From the NCBI GenBank assembly GCA_003169845.1, contig PNAG01000026.1, positions 1 to 64,000 on the forward strand: DNA of 64,000 nucleotides, written 5' to 3'. The stretch is from Candidatus Dormiibacterota bacterium (GTDB lineage: Bacteria > Chloroflexota > Dormibacteria > Dormibacterales > Dormibacteraceae). A program made the translations under genes and the position numbers. Under the pieces are notes generated by a model. That model worked only from the letters and a program-made list of their open reading frames with translations, was not told the DNA's origin and searched no databases. Below are positions 9,368 to 18,011 of the stretch, in pieces (the first letter of the stretch is position 1; every line of letters begins with the position of its first letter).

Positions 9368-11569
9368 GTGGGGGCAGAAGCGAAGCTCACGCGCCGGGCA
9401 ACCGAGGTTGCCGGCCTGGTCGCGCTCGGCCTGACCAACCGGGAGATCGCCAAGCGCCTGTTCCTGTCCGACCGCACGGTCGAGTGGCACATCGAACAGA
9501 TACTCAACAAGCTCGGGTTCAGCTCGCGCAGCCAGATCGCCGCCTGGGTGGTGCGCTCGCCACAGCCGGGCGCCGTGCCGCCGGCAGCTTCGCGGCCTCG
9601 GGGCAACCTGCCCGCACAGTACACGAGCTTCGTCGGCCGGGAGCGCGAGCTGCGGGCTCTGCTCGACCTGGTGACCGCCAACCGGCTCGTCACCGTCACG
9701 GGCGCAGGCGGGACCGGCAAGACGAGGCTGGCCATGCGCCTGGCGGAAGAGCTCCAGTCCGACTTTCCGGACGGCGTCTGGCTGTGTGATCTGGCACCCG
9801 TGGCCGACCCGAGCCTGGTCGGCGATGCGGTGGCGCAGGCACTCGAGCTGAGGCGTGCGGCTCGCAACCGTTTGATGGCCGTGCGCGAGCACCTGAAAGA
9901 GCGGTCGGTGCTGCTCGTGCTCGACAACTGCGAACACGTGCTGAGCTCAGCCGCTGAGACGATTCAGGAGCTGCTGGCCGCATGTCGGGGGGTGCGAATC
10001 CTGGCCACCAGCAGGTCGCCTCTAGGCCTGATCGGCGAGGCGATCTGCCGCCTCGATCCCATGCCGGATGACGACGCGATGCGACTGTTCGAGGATCGCG
10101 CGAAGGCGGCGGTGCCGAATTTCCAGCTTGGTGCCGGCGATGGCGACATCATTGCGTCGATCTGTCGTCGCCTCGATGGAATGCCGCTCGGGATCGAGCT
10201 GGTGGTCCCGCGCCTAAGGGTTCAAAGTCCGACCGAGCTCGCCGCCGATCTCCTCGACCCCGCCTGGCAGACGCGTTCTGGTGACCGGCACGGCAGCCTT
10301 TTCGCGATTGCGGATTGGAGCTACAGGTTGATGACGCCCGAGGAACAATCGCTGTTTCGGCGCATCGGCGTCTTTGCCGGACGGTTCGAAGCTGAAGATG
10401 CTGAGGCGGTGGCATCGAAAGGTGCCGCCGCCATCAATGTCCTGCTGGGGCACCTCGCGGAGCGGTCGATGCTCGTTCGAGAACCGACGGGGGATGCTGG
10501 ACGGTTTCGCCTTCTGGACACCCTCCGGGCTTTTGCGGTTGAGCGCCTGGACGAAGCCAGAGAGCTGGATGAGATCCGGCTTGACCACGCGGAGCACATG
10601 GTGTCGGTGGTCGAGGCGAGCGGGCCTGACGGAGATCCCGCCATACGACGCAAGGTGACAGCAATGGTGGATGACGTGCGAGCCGCGCTCACGACACTGC
10701 TCCGGGTACGTCCGGTGCGGGCCCTTGCGCTCAGCGATGCCATGATGCCGACCTGGCGCCACGAAGGTCGTTATGAAGAAGGCCTGGCGTGGAACGACCA
10801 GGCGCTCGCGGCCAATCCGGAGCCCTCAGCCCAACGTTGCCGGAGCCTGTTCCAACAAGCTTTGACCCTGATCGACCTCGGTCGCTCGAACGACGCGCGG
10901 ACGGTGCTCCATCAGGCGGAGGCTATCGCTGATTTGCAAGGATCTGAGGAGCTTCGCCAGAAGACGCTGCTCGTGCGGGGAAACTGCCACTTCCTCGCCG
11001 GCGACTTGCAGTCCGCGCTTCGCCTCGGTCAGGAGGCGATCGATTGGTACGAAAAACAGGGCGATGAAGGTCGGCTGGCGTCGGCGCGGAATGGTACTGC
11101 GATCACCCTGCTCTCGATGGGCCGGTTGCGCGAGGGCGCGAACCTTTCGCAGCAAGCGATCGGATCTCAGCAGCGCGCTACTCCGAACCGCATGGCTTCG
11201 CTGGATACGCTGGCCCAAGCCCACGCCTTGCTTGGCGACCTCGACCAGGCTCGGCAATGCTGGCTGGAGGCGGTGGAAAGCGGCCTTGAGATCGGTTGGA
11301 AAAACGGCATTCCGTTTTGCCTGTTTGGGCTCGCGCTGGTGGCCGGCCTCGAGGGCGACAAAGAGGCCGCTCTCCGATTCCACTTCGCGGCCGAGCGGCT
11401 GAACGCCGAATTCAATATCAGGTACGTCGATCCAATCGCGACGCCGGAAGCCGACCTCATAGCCCGGTTAACAGATGAAGTTGGGGCGGAAGTGGTGGAA
11501 CGCTTGCGCTTCGAAAGTCAGGCCCAGGAACCCGACACTCTGCTGAGGAGCCTGATGCCCGCCGGCTGA
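9368..11569 (+). CDS. Transcriptional regulator: N-terminal LuxR-type HTH, NB-ARC-like ATPase, TPR-like C-terminus
   Basis: Probable ATP-dependent signal-responsive transcription factor, 733 residues. Residues 5-62 form a LuxR/GerE helix-turn-helix (LTNREIAKRLFLSDRTVEWH). A P-loop GAGGTGKT is at about 112-119 and Walker B LLVLDNCEHV near 181-190, followed by an STAND-type ARC region; the last 250 residues are helical repeats of TPR character. Most large LuxR ATPases (LAL/MalT type) place the HTH at the C-terminus, so the order here is inverted. GTG 9368 lies 7 nt after GAGAAT, a possible leaderless -10. A terminator hairpin follows the stop. Its targets are unknown; adjacent lipoprotein genes are candidates. 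Confidence 0.83.
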   Translation: MGAEAKLTRRATEVAGLVALGLTNREIAKRLFLSDRTVEWHIEQILNKLGFSSRSQIAAWVVRSPQPGAVPPAASRPRGNLPAQYTSFVGRERELRALLDLVTANRLVTVTGAGGTGKTRLAMRLAEELQSDFPDGVWLCDLAPVADPSLVGDAVAQALELRRAARNRLMAVREHLKERSVLLVLDNCEHVLSSAAETIQELLAACRGVRILATSRSPLGLIGEAICRLDPMPDDDAMRLFEDRAKAAVPNFQLGAGDGDIIASICRRLDGMPLGIELVVPRLRVQSPTELAADLLDPAWQTRSGDRHGSLFAIADWSYRLMTPEEQSLFRRIGVFAGRFEAEDAEAVASKGAAAINVLLGHLAERSMLVREPTGDAGRFRLLDTLRAFAVERLDEARELDEIRLDHAEHMVSVVEASGPDGDPAIRRKVTAMVDDVRAALTTLLRVRPVRALALSDAMMPTWRHEGRYEEGLAWNDQALAANPEPSAQRCRSLFQQALTLIDLGRSNDARTVLHQAEAIADLQGSEELRQKTLLVRGNCHFLAGDLQSALRLGQEAIDWYEKQGDEGRLASARNGTAITLLSMGRLREGANLSQQAIGSQQRATPNRMASLDTLAQAHALLGDLDQARQCWLEAVESGLEIGWKNGIPFCLFGLALVAGLEGDKEAALRFHFAAERLNAEFNIRYVDPIATPEADLIARLTDEVGAEVVERLRFESQAQEPDTLLRSLMPAG

Positions 11570-11571
11570 GG

Positions 11572-11594
11572 ACGCGGGCAAAACCCGTGTTTTC
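11572..11594 (+). terminator. Rho-independent terminator after the HTH/NB-ARC gene
   Basis: A seven-pair stem ACGCGGG / CCCGTGT (one G-T pair) around a five-base CAAAA loop is followed at once by TTT. It starts three bases after the stop codon at 11569, the expected place. Confidence 0.55.
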
Positions 11595-11680
11595 CACGGT
11601 GTCTGCAGGACTTCTCGCCGCTTAGCCTGCGTCTCACGAACCGGAGACTGGTCCGGCGACAAACCCAGGAGGGAATTGAG

Positions 11681-12625
11681 ATGCAGGCCCGGACTAGTCT
11701 TCTGATCGCTGTCTTTCTGTTCGGATCGGTTGCCTGCGGTGGCACGGTGGCGACTCCGACAGCGAAAGTGCCGGCCGCGCCAGTGTCAACGCCGAGTCCC
11801 GGCACGATTGAGCGCGGGAGCTTCACCGTCAACGGCCGGGCGCGCCTATACCGAGTTTTCGTGCCTAAGTCACTCGATCCGAACCAACCTCCACCGCTCG
11901 TCGTATTGCTCCACGGGTGCGATCTGATGCGGGGAAGTGGAGATGAGGTCGCTGCTGACACACATTTCGACGAAGAGGCAAGCGCCGGCCGATTCGTTGC
12001 CGTGTATCCGGACGGTCAGATCAGTGACTACTCGGTCCTTGGGCGGATGCGATGCTGGAACGCAGGCAGCTGTTGCATTGATAACGTGAACACGCCTGTT
12101 GCAGACGACGTCGCATTTGTGAGCCAAGTGCTCGACCGCGTCACCACAGACCTCCCGATCGACAAGACCCGCGTATTCATAGCCGGCGTGTCAGCCGGTG
12201 CGTTCATGGCCTACCGGCTGGCATGTGAGCTGTCCGGCCGGATCGCTGGAATGGCCTCAGTCGCCGGCACGATGATGGTAGATAACTGTCATCCGGCCCG
12301 GCCCGTCTCCATTCTGGAAATGCATGGCACCGGCGATTCCAACGTTCCGTATGAGGGAGGAGTTGCTTTCAACGGCGCAGCATCACCTTCTGTCGCTGCG
12401 GTAATGCAGAGCTGGGCCACTCTAGATGGCTGCGCCGGCAATCCGACGCAAAGTCAGAGCGGCATAACAAAGACATCTGCATGGAAGGACTGCAAGGGGG
12501 GCAAGATCGTCCGGCTGGATACCGTCGTTGGCGGCCACCACACATGGTTCGGATCAACTATCGATCCGGTGCCCGGTGAGCCGAACGCCAACGCGACCAT
12601 CTGGAGCTTTTTCAGCAGCGTGTAG
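11681..12625 (+). CDS. PHB-depolymerase/LpqC-like lipoprotein esterase
   Basis: Alpha/beta hydrolase anchored outside the membrane, 314 residues. A lipobox (GSVACGG) ends the signal peptide and is followed by a Thr/Pro/Ala linker. The hydrolase domain begins at residue about 45 with PLVVLLHGCDLM (oxyanion region), has the nucleophile Ser171 in GVSAGAF, and the catalytic His in GGHHTWFG near residue 285. Cys pairs (GSCCIDN) could be disulfides. The family (esterase PHB depolymerase, CE1-like, LpqC) acts on polyhydroxyalkanoates, feruloyl or other esters; substrate is not predictable. AGGAGG lies 9 nt before ATG 11681. Next to another lipoprotein gene, possibly cotranscribed. Confidence 0.85.
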   Translation: MQARTSLLIAVFLFGSVACGGTVATPTAKVPAAPVSTPSPGTIERGSFTVNGRARLYRVFVPKSLDPNQPPPLVVLLHGCDLMRGSGDEVAADTHFDEEASAGRFVAVYPDGQISDYSVLGRMRCWNAGSCCIDNVNTPVADDVAFVSQVLDRVTTDLPIDKTRVFIAGVSAGAFMAYRLACELSGRIAGMASVAGTMMVDNCHPARPVSILEMHGTGDSNVPYEGGVAFNGAASPSVAAVMQSWATLDGCAGNPTQSQSGITKTSAWKDCKGGKIVRLDTVVGGHHTWFGSTIDPVPGEPNANATIWSFFSSV

Positions 12626-12654
12626 TTGGCGGAAACAAACGCGAGGAGAAAAGG

Positions 12655-13176
12655 ATGCACGCTCGCCGTCTGAACCTACTGATGTTGTTCTTGATCCTCG
12701 GCGCCGTGGTGTCTGGCTGCTCGACCGCGTCGGGTGGATCGCCGACACAGGCTGCAGCCGTCTCACCGACGGTCGACCCGGTGACCCAAAAGTACGCTGC
12801 CCTCGCGAACGGCTACTGGGAAGACCACGTGGTCGCGACGGGCGGCGCGGCCACTGTCTGCCTCGGAACGGGCGTTGGCACGCAGGGCATCAACCCGCCA
12901 CTGTGCAGAGTGCGCGGCGCTGCAATGCTTGCAGTGCAGGAGAAGTTCTTGAGTGACCTCGGTGTGACTCCGCCGCCGCCAAAGTTTGCCGCCGACGATC
13001 GAGTCTTTCGTACCCAACTGCCAAAAACAGTCGCCGACCTAAAGGCGATGATTTCAGCCGCCGACGTTGGCAATCAACAAGGCATTCTGGACGCCGCGAA
13101 CGCTTACGTTGATGACATGGGACCTGTCCCTGGAGCGTTGGATCACATCAATCCGTCCGTCGAACACGTAGGTTAG
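12655..13176 (+). CDS. Small secreted lipoprotein of unknown function
   Basis: A 173-residue protein with hydrophobic signal and lipobox VVSGCS, then a Ser/Gly/Gln-Pro linker and a helical domain with cysteines in VCLGTG and PLCRVRG. ATG 12655 follows GAGGAGAAAAGG. It lies 29 nt after the esterase gene on the same strand, so the two may be cotranscribed. Layout resembles the lipoprotein at 8497 (DPVTQKYAALA here, DPAIKAYQAMM there), which suggests distant paralogues; this similarity is by eye only. Confidence 0.68.
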   Translation: MHARRLNLLMLFLILGAVVSGCSTASGGSPTQAAAVSPTVDPVTQKYAALANGYWEDHVVATGGAATVCLGTGVGTQGINPPLCRVRGAAMLAVQEKFLSDLGVTPPPPKFAADDRVFRTQLPKTVADLKAMISAADVGNQQGILDAANAYVDDMGPVPGALDHINPSVEHVG

Positions 13177-13190
13177 GTCTCGCTCCGGTC

Positions 13191-15608
13191 TTAATTCCGG
13201 ACCCTCGTGCCCGAGGGGTCGTAGAGCGGTTCTTTGGCGATTTGGCCGGCGACCCACGTGCCGAAGATCTCGACTTCTACGGCTGTACCGACCGCTGCGC
13301 CAGATGGCACGTATGCGTACGCAATCGATTTCTCCACGGTGTAGCCGTAGCCGCCGCTTGTTACGCGTCCGACCACTTCCCCCCCGATCCGCACCGGCTC
13401 TGAGCCCAGCGCTACCGATCGCGGGTCGTCGAGCACTAAGCACGCCAACTTCGTCGGCGCCGGTGCCTCGCGCTTCTTCAACAGCGCCGAGCGGCCTATG
13501 AAGTCGCCTCTATCGAGCTTGACGGCGAAGCCCAGGCCACTCTGGTACGGATCCGATTCGGGGCCGATGTCGCTGCCCCACACGCGGTAGCCCTTCTCCA
13601 ACCGCAGCGAGTCCACCGCTTTGTAGCCCCCGGCGACCAGGCCTTTGGCTTGTCCCGCCTCCCAGATCGTGTCCCACAGCCGCAGGCCGAACTCCGCCGG
13701 GCAGTACAGCTCCCAGCCCAGCTCGCCCACGTACGTGACGCGGAGCGCGAGGCACGGCACCGAACCGACCGCAAGCTGCTGCGCGGTCATGAACGGGAAG
13801 GCTTCGTTGGCGATGTTGGTGTGCGTCAGCGGCTGGAGGATCTCGCGGGCGGCAGGTCCCCACAGGCCGATGCATGCGTACGCGGACGTGACGTCCTCGA
13901 TGGACACCGACCCGTCTTCGGGTGCGTGATCCCTGATCCAGAACAGGTCGTGCTGGCCGAACGCGGTGCCGGTGATGACGCGAAAGCGGTCGTCGGCCAG
14001 CCGGGTCACCGTGAAGTCGCACTCGATGCCGCCGCCGTCGTTGAGCATCTGCGTGTAGGTGAGCGCGCCGACGGCGCGCGCCACGCGATTGTCCGTGAGG
14101 CTTTCCAGGAAAGCGGCTGCGCCTCGACCGCGAACCTCGATCTTCGCAAACGACGTGAAGTCGAAGATGGCGGCGGAGTCGCGGCACGCCGTGTGCTCAG
14201 CACCGATCGCCGGTGACCACAGGCGGCCCGCCCATCCGCGGGGCCGCAGCGACTCATTACCGCGGGCGACGTTCGGCTCGAACCAGTTGGCGCGCTCCCA
14301 GCCCGACTTCTCACCAAAAGCCGCGCCGAGCTCAGAGAGCCGCGAGTAGATGGGCGAGAGGCGAAGGGGACGCCCGGCGCTTCGCTCGTGGCCGGGGTAC
14401 TTGACGTCGTAGTAGGTCGAATAGACCTCGCGGGTGCGGGCGAGCGTGTACTCGCGGCTGATGTAGTGGCGGCCGAACCGCCTCGAGTCCATCTCCCACG
14501 CATCGAGGCCCGGCCGGCCTTCGACGATCCACTCGGCGACAAGCCTCCCCATCCCGCCGGCCCCGGCGAGGCCGTGCGCGCAGAAGCCGGCCGCGACCCA
14601 GAAGCCGCGCACCTCCGAGGGCCCGAGGATGAACTCGTTGTCGGGGGTGAACGCTTCTGGTCCATTGACCAGCCGCACGACCTGGGCGTCTTTGATGGAC
14701 GGGGTGCGAACGATCGCATTCGTCATCAGCGGCTCGAAGCGATCCCAGTCCGGCTCGAGCAACCGGCCGTTGAAGTCGGCCGGGATTCCATCGAGGCTCC
14801 ACGGCGCCGGATCCCGCTCGTAGCCGCCCATGATCAGCCCGCCCGACTCGGGACGGTAGTACACGAGCAGCGAAGGATCGCGCATCGTCGGCATGTCCAG
14901 CGGGAGGCCGGATGGCTTGGTGATCAAGTACTCGTGGGCCATGGGAATCAGCGGGACGTTGACGCCGGCCAGGCGCCCGATCTCGGGGGCGAACATTCCG
15001 CCCGCGTTGACGACCAACTCGGTCTCGATGTCGCCCTTGTCGGTGATGACGCGACGGACGCGGCCCTCGTGTACCTCGATGCCGGTCACGCGCGTGTCCT
15101 CGCAGATCTCGGCGCCGCGGCGTCGCGCGCCCTCGACGAGTGCGAAGGTGAGCTGGCTCGGATCGATGTACCCGTCGGTGGGGAGGAACGCCGCGCCGAG
15201 CACGCCGTCGGTCGACATCGGCGGGAACATGCGCTGGGCCTCCTGGGCCGACACCAGATCCAGCGGCAGGCCGAACGTTTTCGCCCACCCGGCCTGGCGC
15301 GACAGCTCCTCCATGCGTTCCGGGCTCGAGGCCAGGCGCAGCGAGCCGACCTCGTGCCACCCGGTCTCGAGCCCGACCTCCTTTCCAAGCGCTCGATACA
15401 GCTCGACCGAGTTCATCATCATCTGGGTGAGGCTGAGCGAGCCGCGCAGCTGGCCAACCAGCCCGGCGGAGTGGAACGTCGATCCGCTGGTGACTCGCGA
15501 GCGCTCGACGAGGACCGTGTCGGTCCAGCCCAGGCGGGTCAGCCAGTAGAGGATGGCGGCGCCGCCGACGCCTCCGCCGATCACGACGGCGCGTGCATTA
15601 GACCGCAT
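13191..15608 (-). CDS. FAD-dependent oxidoreductase fused to GcvT-like domain (dimethylglycine/sarcosine dehydrogenase type)
   Basis: Oxidatively demethylates an N-methylated amine; the C-terminal folate domain captures the one-carbon unit. Residues 8-36 are an FAD Rossmann motif (VVIGGGVGGA, ending in Glu35). His46 in STFHSAGLVG matches the histidine that binds FAD covalently in dimethylglycine and sarcosine dehydrogenases. The DAO domain covers about 1-375, a linker domain 376-430, and GCV_T plus GCV_T C-terminal domains 430-800 (ECDFTVTRL, YVGELGWELY, SGGYGYTVEKSIAYAYV). Length 805 is standard for the family. It lies downstream of an amine/amino-acid permease on the same strand, which fits uptake followed by breakdown. 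Dimethylglycine, sarcosine or another N-methyl compound is possible. Confidence 0.9.
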   Translation of the reverse strand: MRSNARAVVIGGGVGGAAILYWLTRLGWTDTVLVERSRVTSGSTFHSAGLVGQLRGSLSLTQMMMNSVELYRALGKEVGLETGWHEVGSLRLASSPERMEELSRQAGWAKTFGLPLDLVSAQEAQRMFPPMSTDGVLGAAFLPTDGYIDPSQLTFALVEGARRRGAEICEDTRVTGIEVHEGRVRRVITDKGDIETELVVNAGGMFAPEIGRLAGVNVPLIPMAHEYLITKPSGLPLDMPTMRDPSLLVYYRPESGGLIMGGYERDPAPWSLDGIPADFNGRLLEPDWDRFEPLMTNAIVRTPSIKDAQVVRLVNGPEAFTPDNEFILGPSEVRGFWVAAGFCAHGLAGAGGMGRLVAEWIVEGRPGLDAWEMDSRRFGRHYISREYTLARTREVYSTYYDVKYPGHERSAGRPLRLSPIYSRLSELGAAFGEKSGWERANWFEPNVARGNESLRPRGWAGRLWSPAIGAEHTACRDSAAIFDFTSFAKIEVRGRGAAAFLESLTDNRVARAVGALTYTQMLNDGGGIECDFTVTRLADDRFRVITGTAFGQHDLFWIRDHAPEDGSVSIEDVTSAYACIGLWGPAAREILQPLTHTNIANEAFPFMTAQQLAVGSVPCLALRVTYVGELGWELYCPAEFGLRLWDTIWEAGQAKGLVAGGYKAVDSLRLEKGYRVWGSDIGPESDPYQSGLGFAVKLDRGDFIGRSALLKKREAPAPTKLACLVLDDPRSVALGSEPVRIGGEVVGRVTSGGYGYTVEKSIAYAYVPSGAAVGTAVEVEIFGTWVAGQIAKEPLYDPSGTRVRN

Positions 15609-15617
15609 TCTTCCCCG

Positions 15618-15674
15618 CCCCTCTCCCTCGCCCTCTCCCCTGAACGGGGAGAGGGGAGACGTTCTCCCCTCTCT
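15618..15674. repeat. GC-rich hairpin repeat element, copy A
   Basis: Contains stem CTCTCCCC / GGGGAGAG around loop TGAAC (15633-15653) and an overlapping perfect 11-pair stem at 15649-15673 around CGT. The two stems share bases and cannot form together. Lies between the permease stop and the oxidoreductase start, where it could end or attenuate permease transcription. Two relatives occur near 17.37 and 37.79 kb. Confidence 0.6.
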
Positions 15675-15686
15675 TGATCTGAGTTC

Positions 15687-17219
15687 CTATGCGGGAGTTT
15701 GGGCCGCCTGGATTGCAGGTGTCTCGGGGGCGTTGCGCTGGGCGACCAGGTAGTAGATGAGGCCCACGAGCAAAATCAGCCCGAGGGTGAACTCGTAGAC
15801 GGGGATGCCGCCGATCGTTCCGCCGATGGCGACGTTCGGCAGCGCGCTCAGAGGCGGGTTCTGGCCTCCGACCGACGCGTTGCGCGGCCACAGGAAATTG
15901 ATCTCCATGGCGATGCCCCAGACGAGGGCGAGGATGTTGACGATGGTGCCCCAGCTGCCCAGCCTGAACGGAGTCGATTCTTTGGGCCAGCCGCGGAAGC
16001 GCGCGATGAGGATCGCGATGTTGCCCAGGATGTATGAGAGGTAGATCATCCCGGTGGCGCCGATCGCGATGGTGCCGGCGCCCGCGTAGTAGATGAGGGG
16101 AAGGGCGGCCAGCACTCCGATCACGATGCAGGTGCCGATCGGTGTGTGCAGGCCCGGATGGACGTTGTTGTAAACGCGGGCCAGTGGCAGTTTTCCGTCA
16201 CGCCCCATGCCGAATGCAAGGCGGATGGTCGAGGTCTGGATGGCGAGGCAGCAAACGTAGATCGCGGCGAACACGACGAACAGGTAAAGGTTGGCCGCCC
16301 AGCCTGGGAAGTTCGATTCGATGATGGTCACGAGCGGGAACGGAATCTTGCCGGCCCCGATGTCGGAGACGAACTTGCCCATGTCGCCGGGGACTGCGAT
16401 CACGGCGGCGAACAGGAAGATCGCCCCGATGATCGCCGCGCCAATGATGGAGGCGAGCACGGCTTGGGGAGCCGACTTCCGAGGGTTTTTCGTTTCCTCG
16501 GCAAGGGTGCTCGCGGTGTCAAAGCCATAGATCACGAAGAGCGACATGAACATGGCTGCAAGGAAGATGCCGGGAGCGTTGCTGGAGCCGAGGTAGCTGG
16601 TGCCGAAGAAAACCGACACCGACTGGTGGTGATAGAAGAGGATCAGGATCAGCGCGAAAACGACCATGCCGAGGATCTCGAACACGACCCCGGTGTTGTT
16701 GACGAACGCGACGATCCTCACGCCGAAAATGCTCAAGAGGGTCGTGCTGAGGAGGACGATGGCGGCCACGTTGCGCTCAGTGTCGAGGTCGGTGCCGATG
16801 CTCATGCCCATGTTGTTCAGCAGAGGAATGAGGACGAGCGGGACGGTGGCCACTACCGCAGCGACTGTGAGCACCCCAGCAAACAGGTAGATCCAGCCGG
16901 TGAACCAGGCGTAGGTTCGGTTGGACAGGTACTTGGTCCACTGGTAGACCGATCCGGCGACCGGGAAGTGCGAGCTGACCTCGGCGAAGTTGAGGCCGAC
17001 GAGCAACTGGCCGACCACGACGATGGGCCAGCTCCAGAAGAAGGCGGGACCGGCCAGGCCGATGCCCAGGATGAAAAGGGTGAAGATGCCGGTCGACGGC
17101 GAGATGTAAGAGAAGGCGACCGCGAAGCTGGAGTAGACCCCCAGCACCCGCCTCAGCTCCTGCTGATACCCGAACCTCGCGAGGTCTTGAACGTCAGCGT
17201 GATGCGCATGGTCCTCCAA
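15687..17219 (-). CDS. APC-superfamily amino acid/amine permease
   Basis: Secondary transporter with about twelve membrane helices, 510 residues. The first helix contains SYISPSTGIFTLFILG, where the unwound GIF-like segment binds substrate in the APC family; later helices include IYGFDTASTLAEETKNPRKSAP, typical (given here only as a landmark around residues 220-240) of the amino acid/choline transporter subfamily. ATG 17219 is preceded by GGAGG. A good promoter lies 60-90 bases upstream. Its downstream neighbour is the dimethylglycine-dehydrogenase-like gene, so a methylated amine, betaine derivative or GABA-like substrate is plausible. Confidence 0.87.
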   Translation of the reverse strand: MEDHAHHADVQDLARFGYQQELRRVLGVYSSFAVAFSYISPSTGIFTLFILGIGLAGPAFFWSWPIVVVGQLLVGLNFAEVSSHFPVAGSVYQWTKYLSNRTYAWFTGWIYLFAGVLTVAAVVATVPLVLIPLLNNMGMSIGTDLDTERNVAAIVLLSTTLLSIFGVRIVAFVNNTGVVFEILGMVVFALILILFYHHQSVSVFFGTSYLGSSNAPGIFLAAMFMSLFVIYGFDTASTLAEETKNPRKSAPQAVLASIIGAAIIGAIFLFAAVIAVPGDMGKFVSDIGAGKIPFPLVTIIESNFPGWAANLYLFVVFAAIYVCCLAIQTSTIRLAFGMGRDGKLPLARVYNNVHPGLHTPIGTCIVIGVLAALPLIYYAGAGTIAIGATGMIYLSYILGNIAILIARFRGWPKESTPFRLGSWGTIVNILALVWGIAMEINFLWPRNASVGGQNPPLSALPNVAIGGTIGGIPVYEFTLGLILLVGLIYYLVAQRNAPETPAIQAAQTPA

Positions 17220-17277
17220 GTGCTACCCCTCCCTCGGCTTGCGCCGCCCCGAAACGTTTGTTACAGAACTTGGGGCG

Positions 17278-17306
17278 AAGCTATCACTCGGTGCGCTCTG
17301 CGTCAA
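17278..17306 (-). promoter_or_regulatory. Promoter of the permease gene
   Basis: On the minus strand TTGACG (17306-17301) and TAGCTT (17283-17278) are separated by exactly 17 bases, a near-consensus housekeeping promoter. The start codon at 17219 is about 50 nt downstream of the expected transcription start. A palindromic AAACGTTT at 17252-17259 lies in the leader and could be an operator. Confidence 0.6.
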
Positions 17307-17360
17307 CGCGCGCGCTTGACGCAACGTGCCAATCCGCCAGGGAGAGGGACGTCTTTCACG

Positions 17361-17400
17361 CCCCTCTCCCCGACCCTCCCCCCTGAACGGGGGGAGGAGG
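17361..17400. repeat. GC-rich hairpin repeat element, copy B
   Basis: CCTCCCCCC (17375-17383), loop TGAAC, GGGGGGAGG (17389-17397): nine perfect pairs. Preceded by CCCCTCTCCCC as in copy A. It lies just after the YCII-domain gene stop, between it and the permease promoter, and may serve as a terminator for the YCII-domain gene. Confidence 0.6.
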
Positions 17401-17403
17401 ACT

Positions 17404-17751
17404 TCACATCTGGACTATTGGGCGGACCTCCATGGCACCGACGTGGGCCGCCGGGCATTTCGCGGCGTACTCGACGGCCTCGTCGAGGTCCTTGGCCTCG
17501 ATCACGTAGAAGCCGACCAGCTGGTCGCCTGTCTTGACGAATGGTCCGGAGCTGGCCTCGGTGTGGCCGTTGCGCACGCGCACGGTCTTCGAGGTCTTCG
17601 ACGGCTGGACCGGGTCGCCGGCCTTGAACATGCCCTTGCCGTCGATCTCGGCGAAGTAGTTGTTGAAGGCATCGTTCTGGGCGGTAAACGCCGCGCTGCC
17701 CGGGGCGGGCATCTTCGACTCGTCGGCATAGAGAAGGTAGAGGTACTTCAC
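17404..17751 (-). CDS. YCII-related (DGPF) domain protein
   Basis: A 115-residue cytoplasmic protein. It starts KYLYLLYADESKM, contains AGDPVQPSKTSKTVRVRNG and a C-terminal VIEAKDLDEAVEYAAKCPAA, the standard YCII/DGPF ferredoxin-like fold pattern. GTG 17751 with AAAGGAG upstream is chosen. The biochemical function of these proteins is mostly unknown; many are encoded next to ECF sigma factors, but none is here. It forms a possible pair with the DUF1059 gene just upstream. Confidence 0.85.
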   Translation of the reverse strand: MKYLYLLYADESKMPAPGSAAFTAQNDAFNNYFAEIDGKGMFKAGDPVQPSKTSKTVRVRNGHTEASSGPFVKTGDQLVGFYVIEAKDLDEAVEYAAKCPAAHVGAMEVRPIVQM

Positions 17752-17785
17752 GTTCGACTCCTTTTGCGCCGCCTGGGGCGGCGGG

Positions 17786-17938
17786 TTAGACGGGTTTGGC
17801 CTGGGCCAGGACTTGCTCTTTGGTGACGCCCTGCATGTGGTGAACCTCGCTGGCGTGCTCCTGCACGCCTTTCACGAGCTTGTCCTCGTCGTCAGTCTCG
17901 AGCACCCAACCGCATTCACATTCGACTCGCTTCTTCAT
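17786..17938 (-). CDS. DUF1059 family small protein
   Basis: A 50-residue protein: KKRVECECGWVLETDDED, then VQEHASEVHHMQGVT. The Cys-x-Cys pair and the later His residues match the DUF1059 pattern and could bind metal, though this is unproven. ATG 17938 is preceded by AAGGAGA; the frame extends upstream to 18034 but that part overlaps the next gene and is low complexity. It is 34 bases upstream of the YCII gene on the same strand. Confidence 0.75.
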   Translation of the reverse strand: MKKRVECECGWVLETDDEDKLVKGVQEHASEVHHMQGVTKEQVLAQAKPV

Positions 17939-18011
17939 CTGGTCTCCTTGTCTTTGCCCGGCCTGGCGATGCCATCTTGACCGGGGAGGTTTGGGGAATC
18001 TTTGGGACCGT

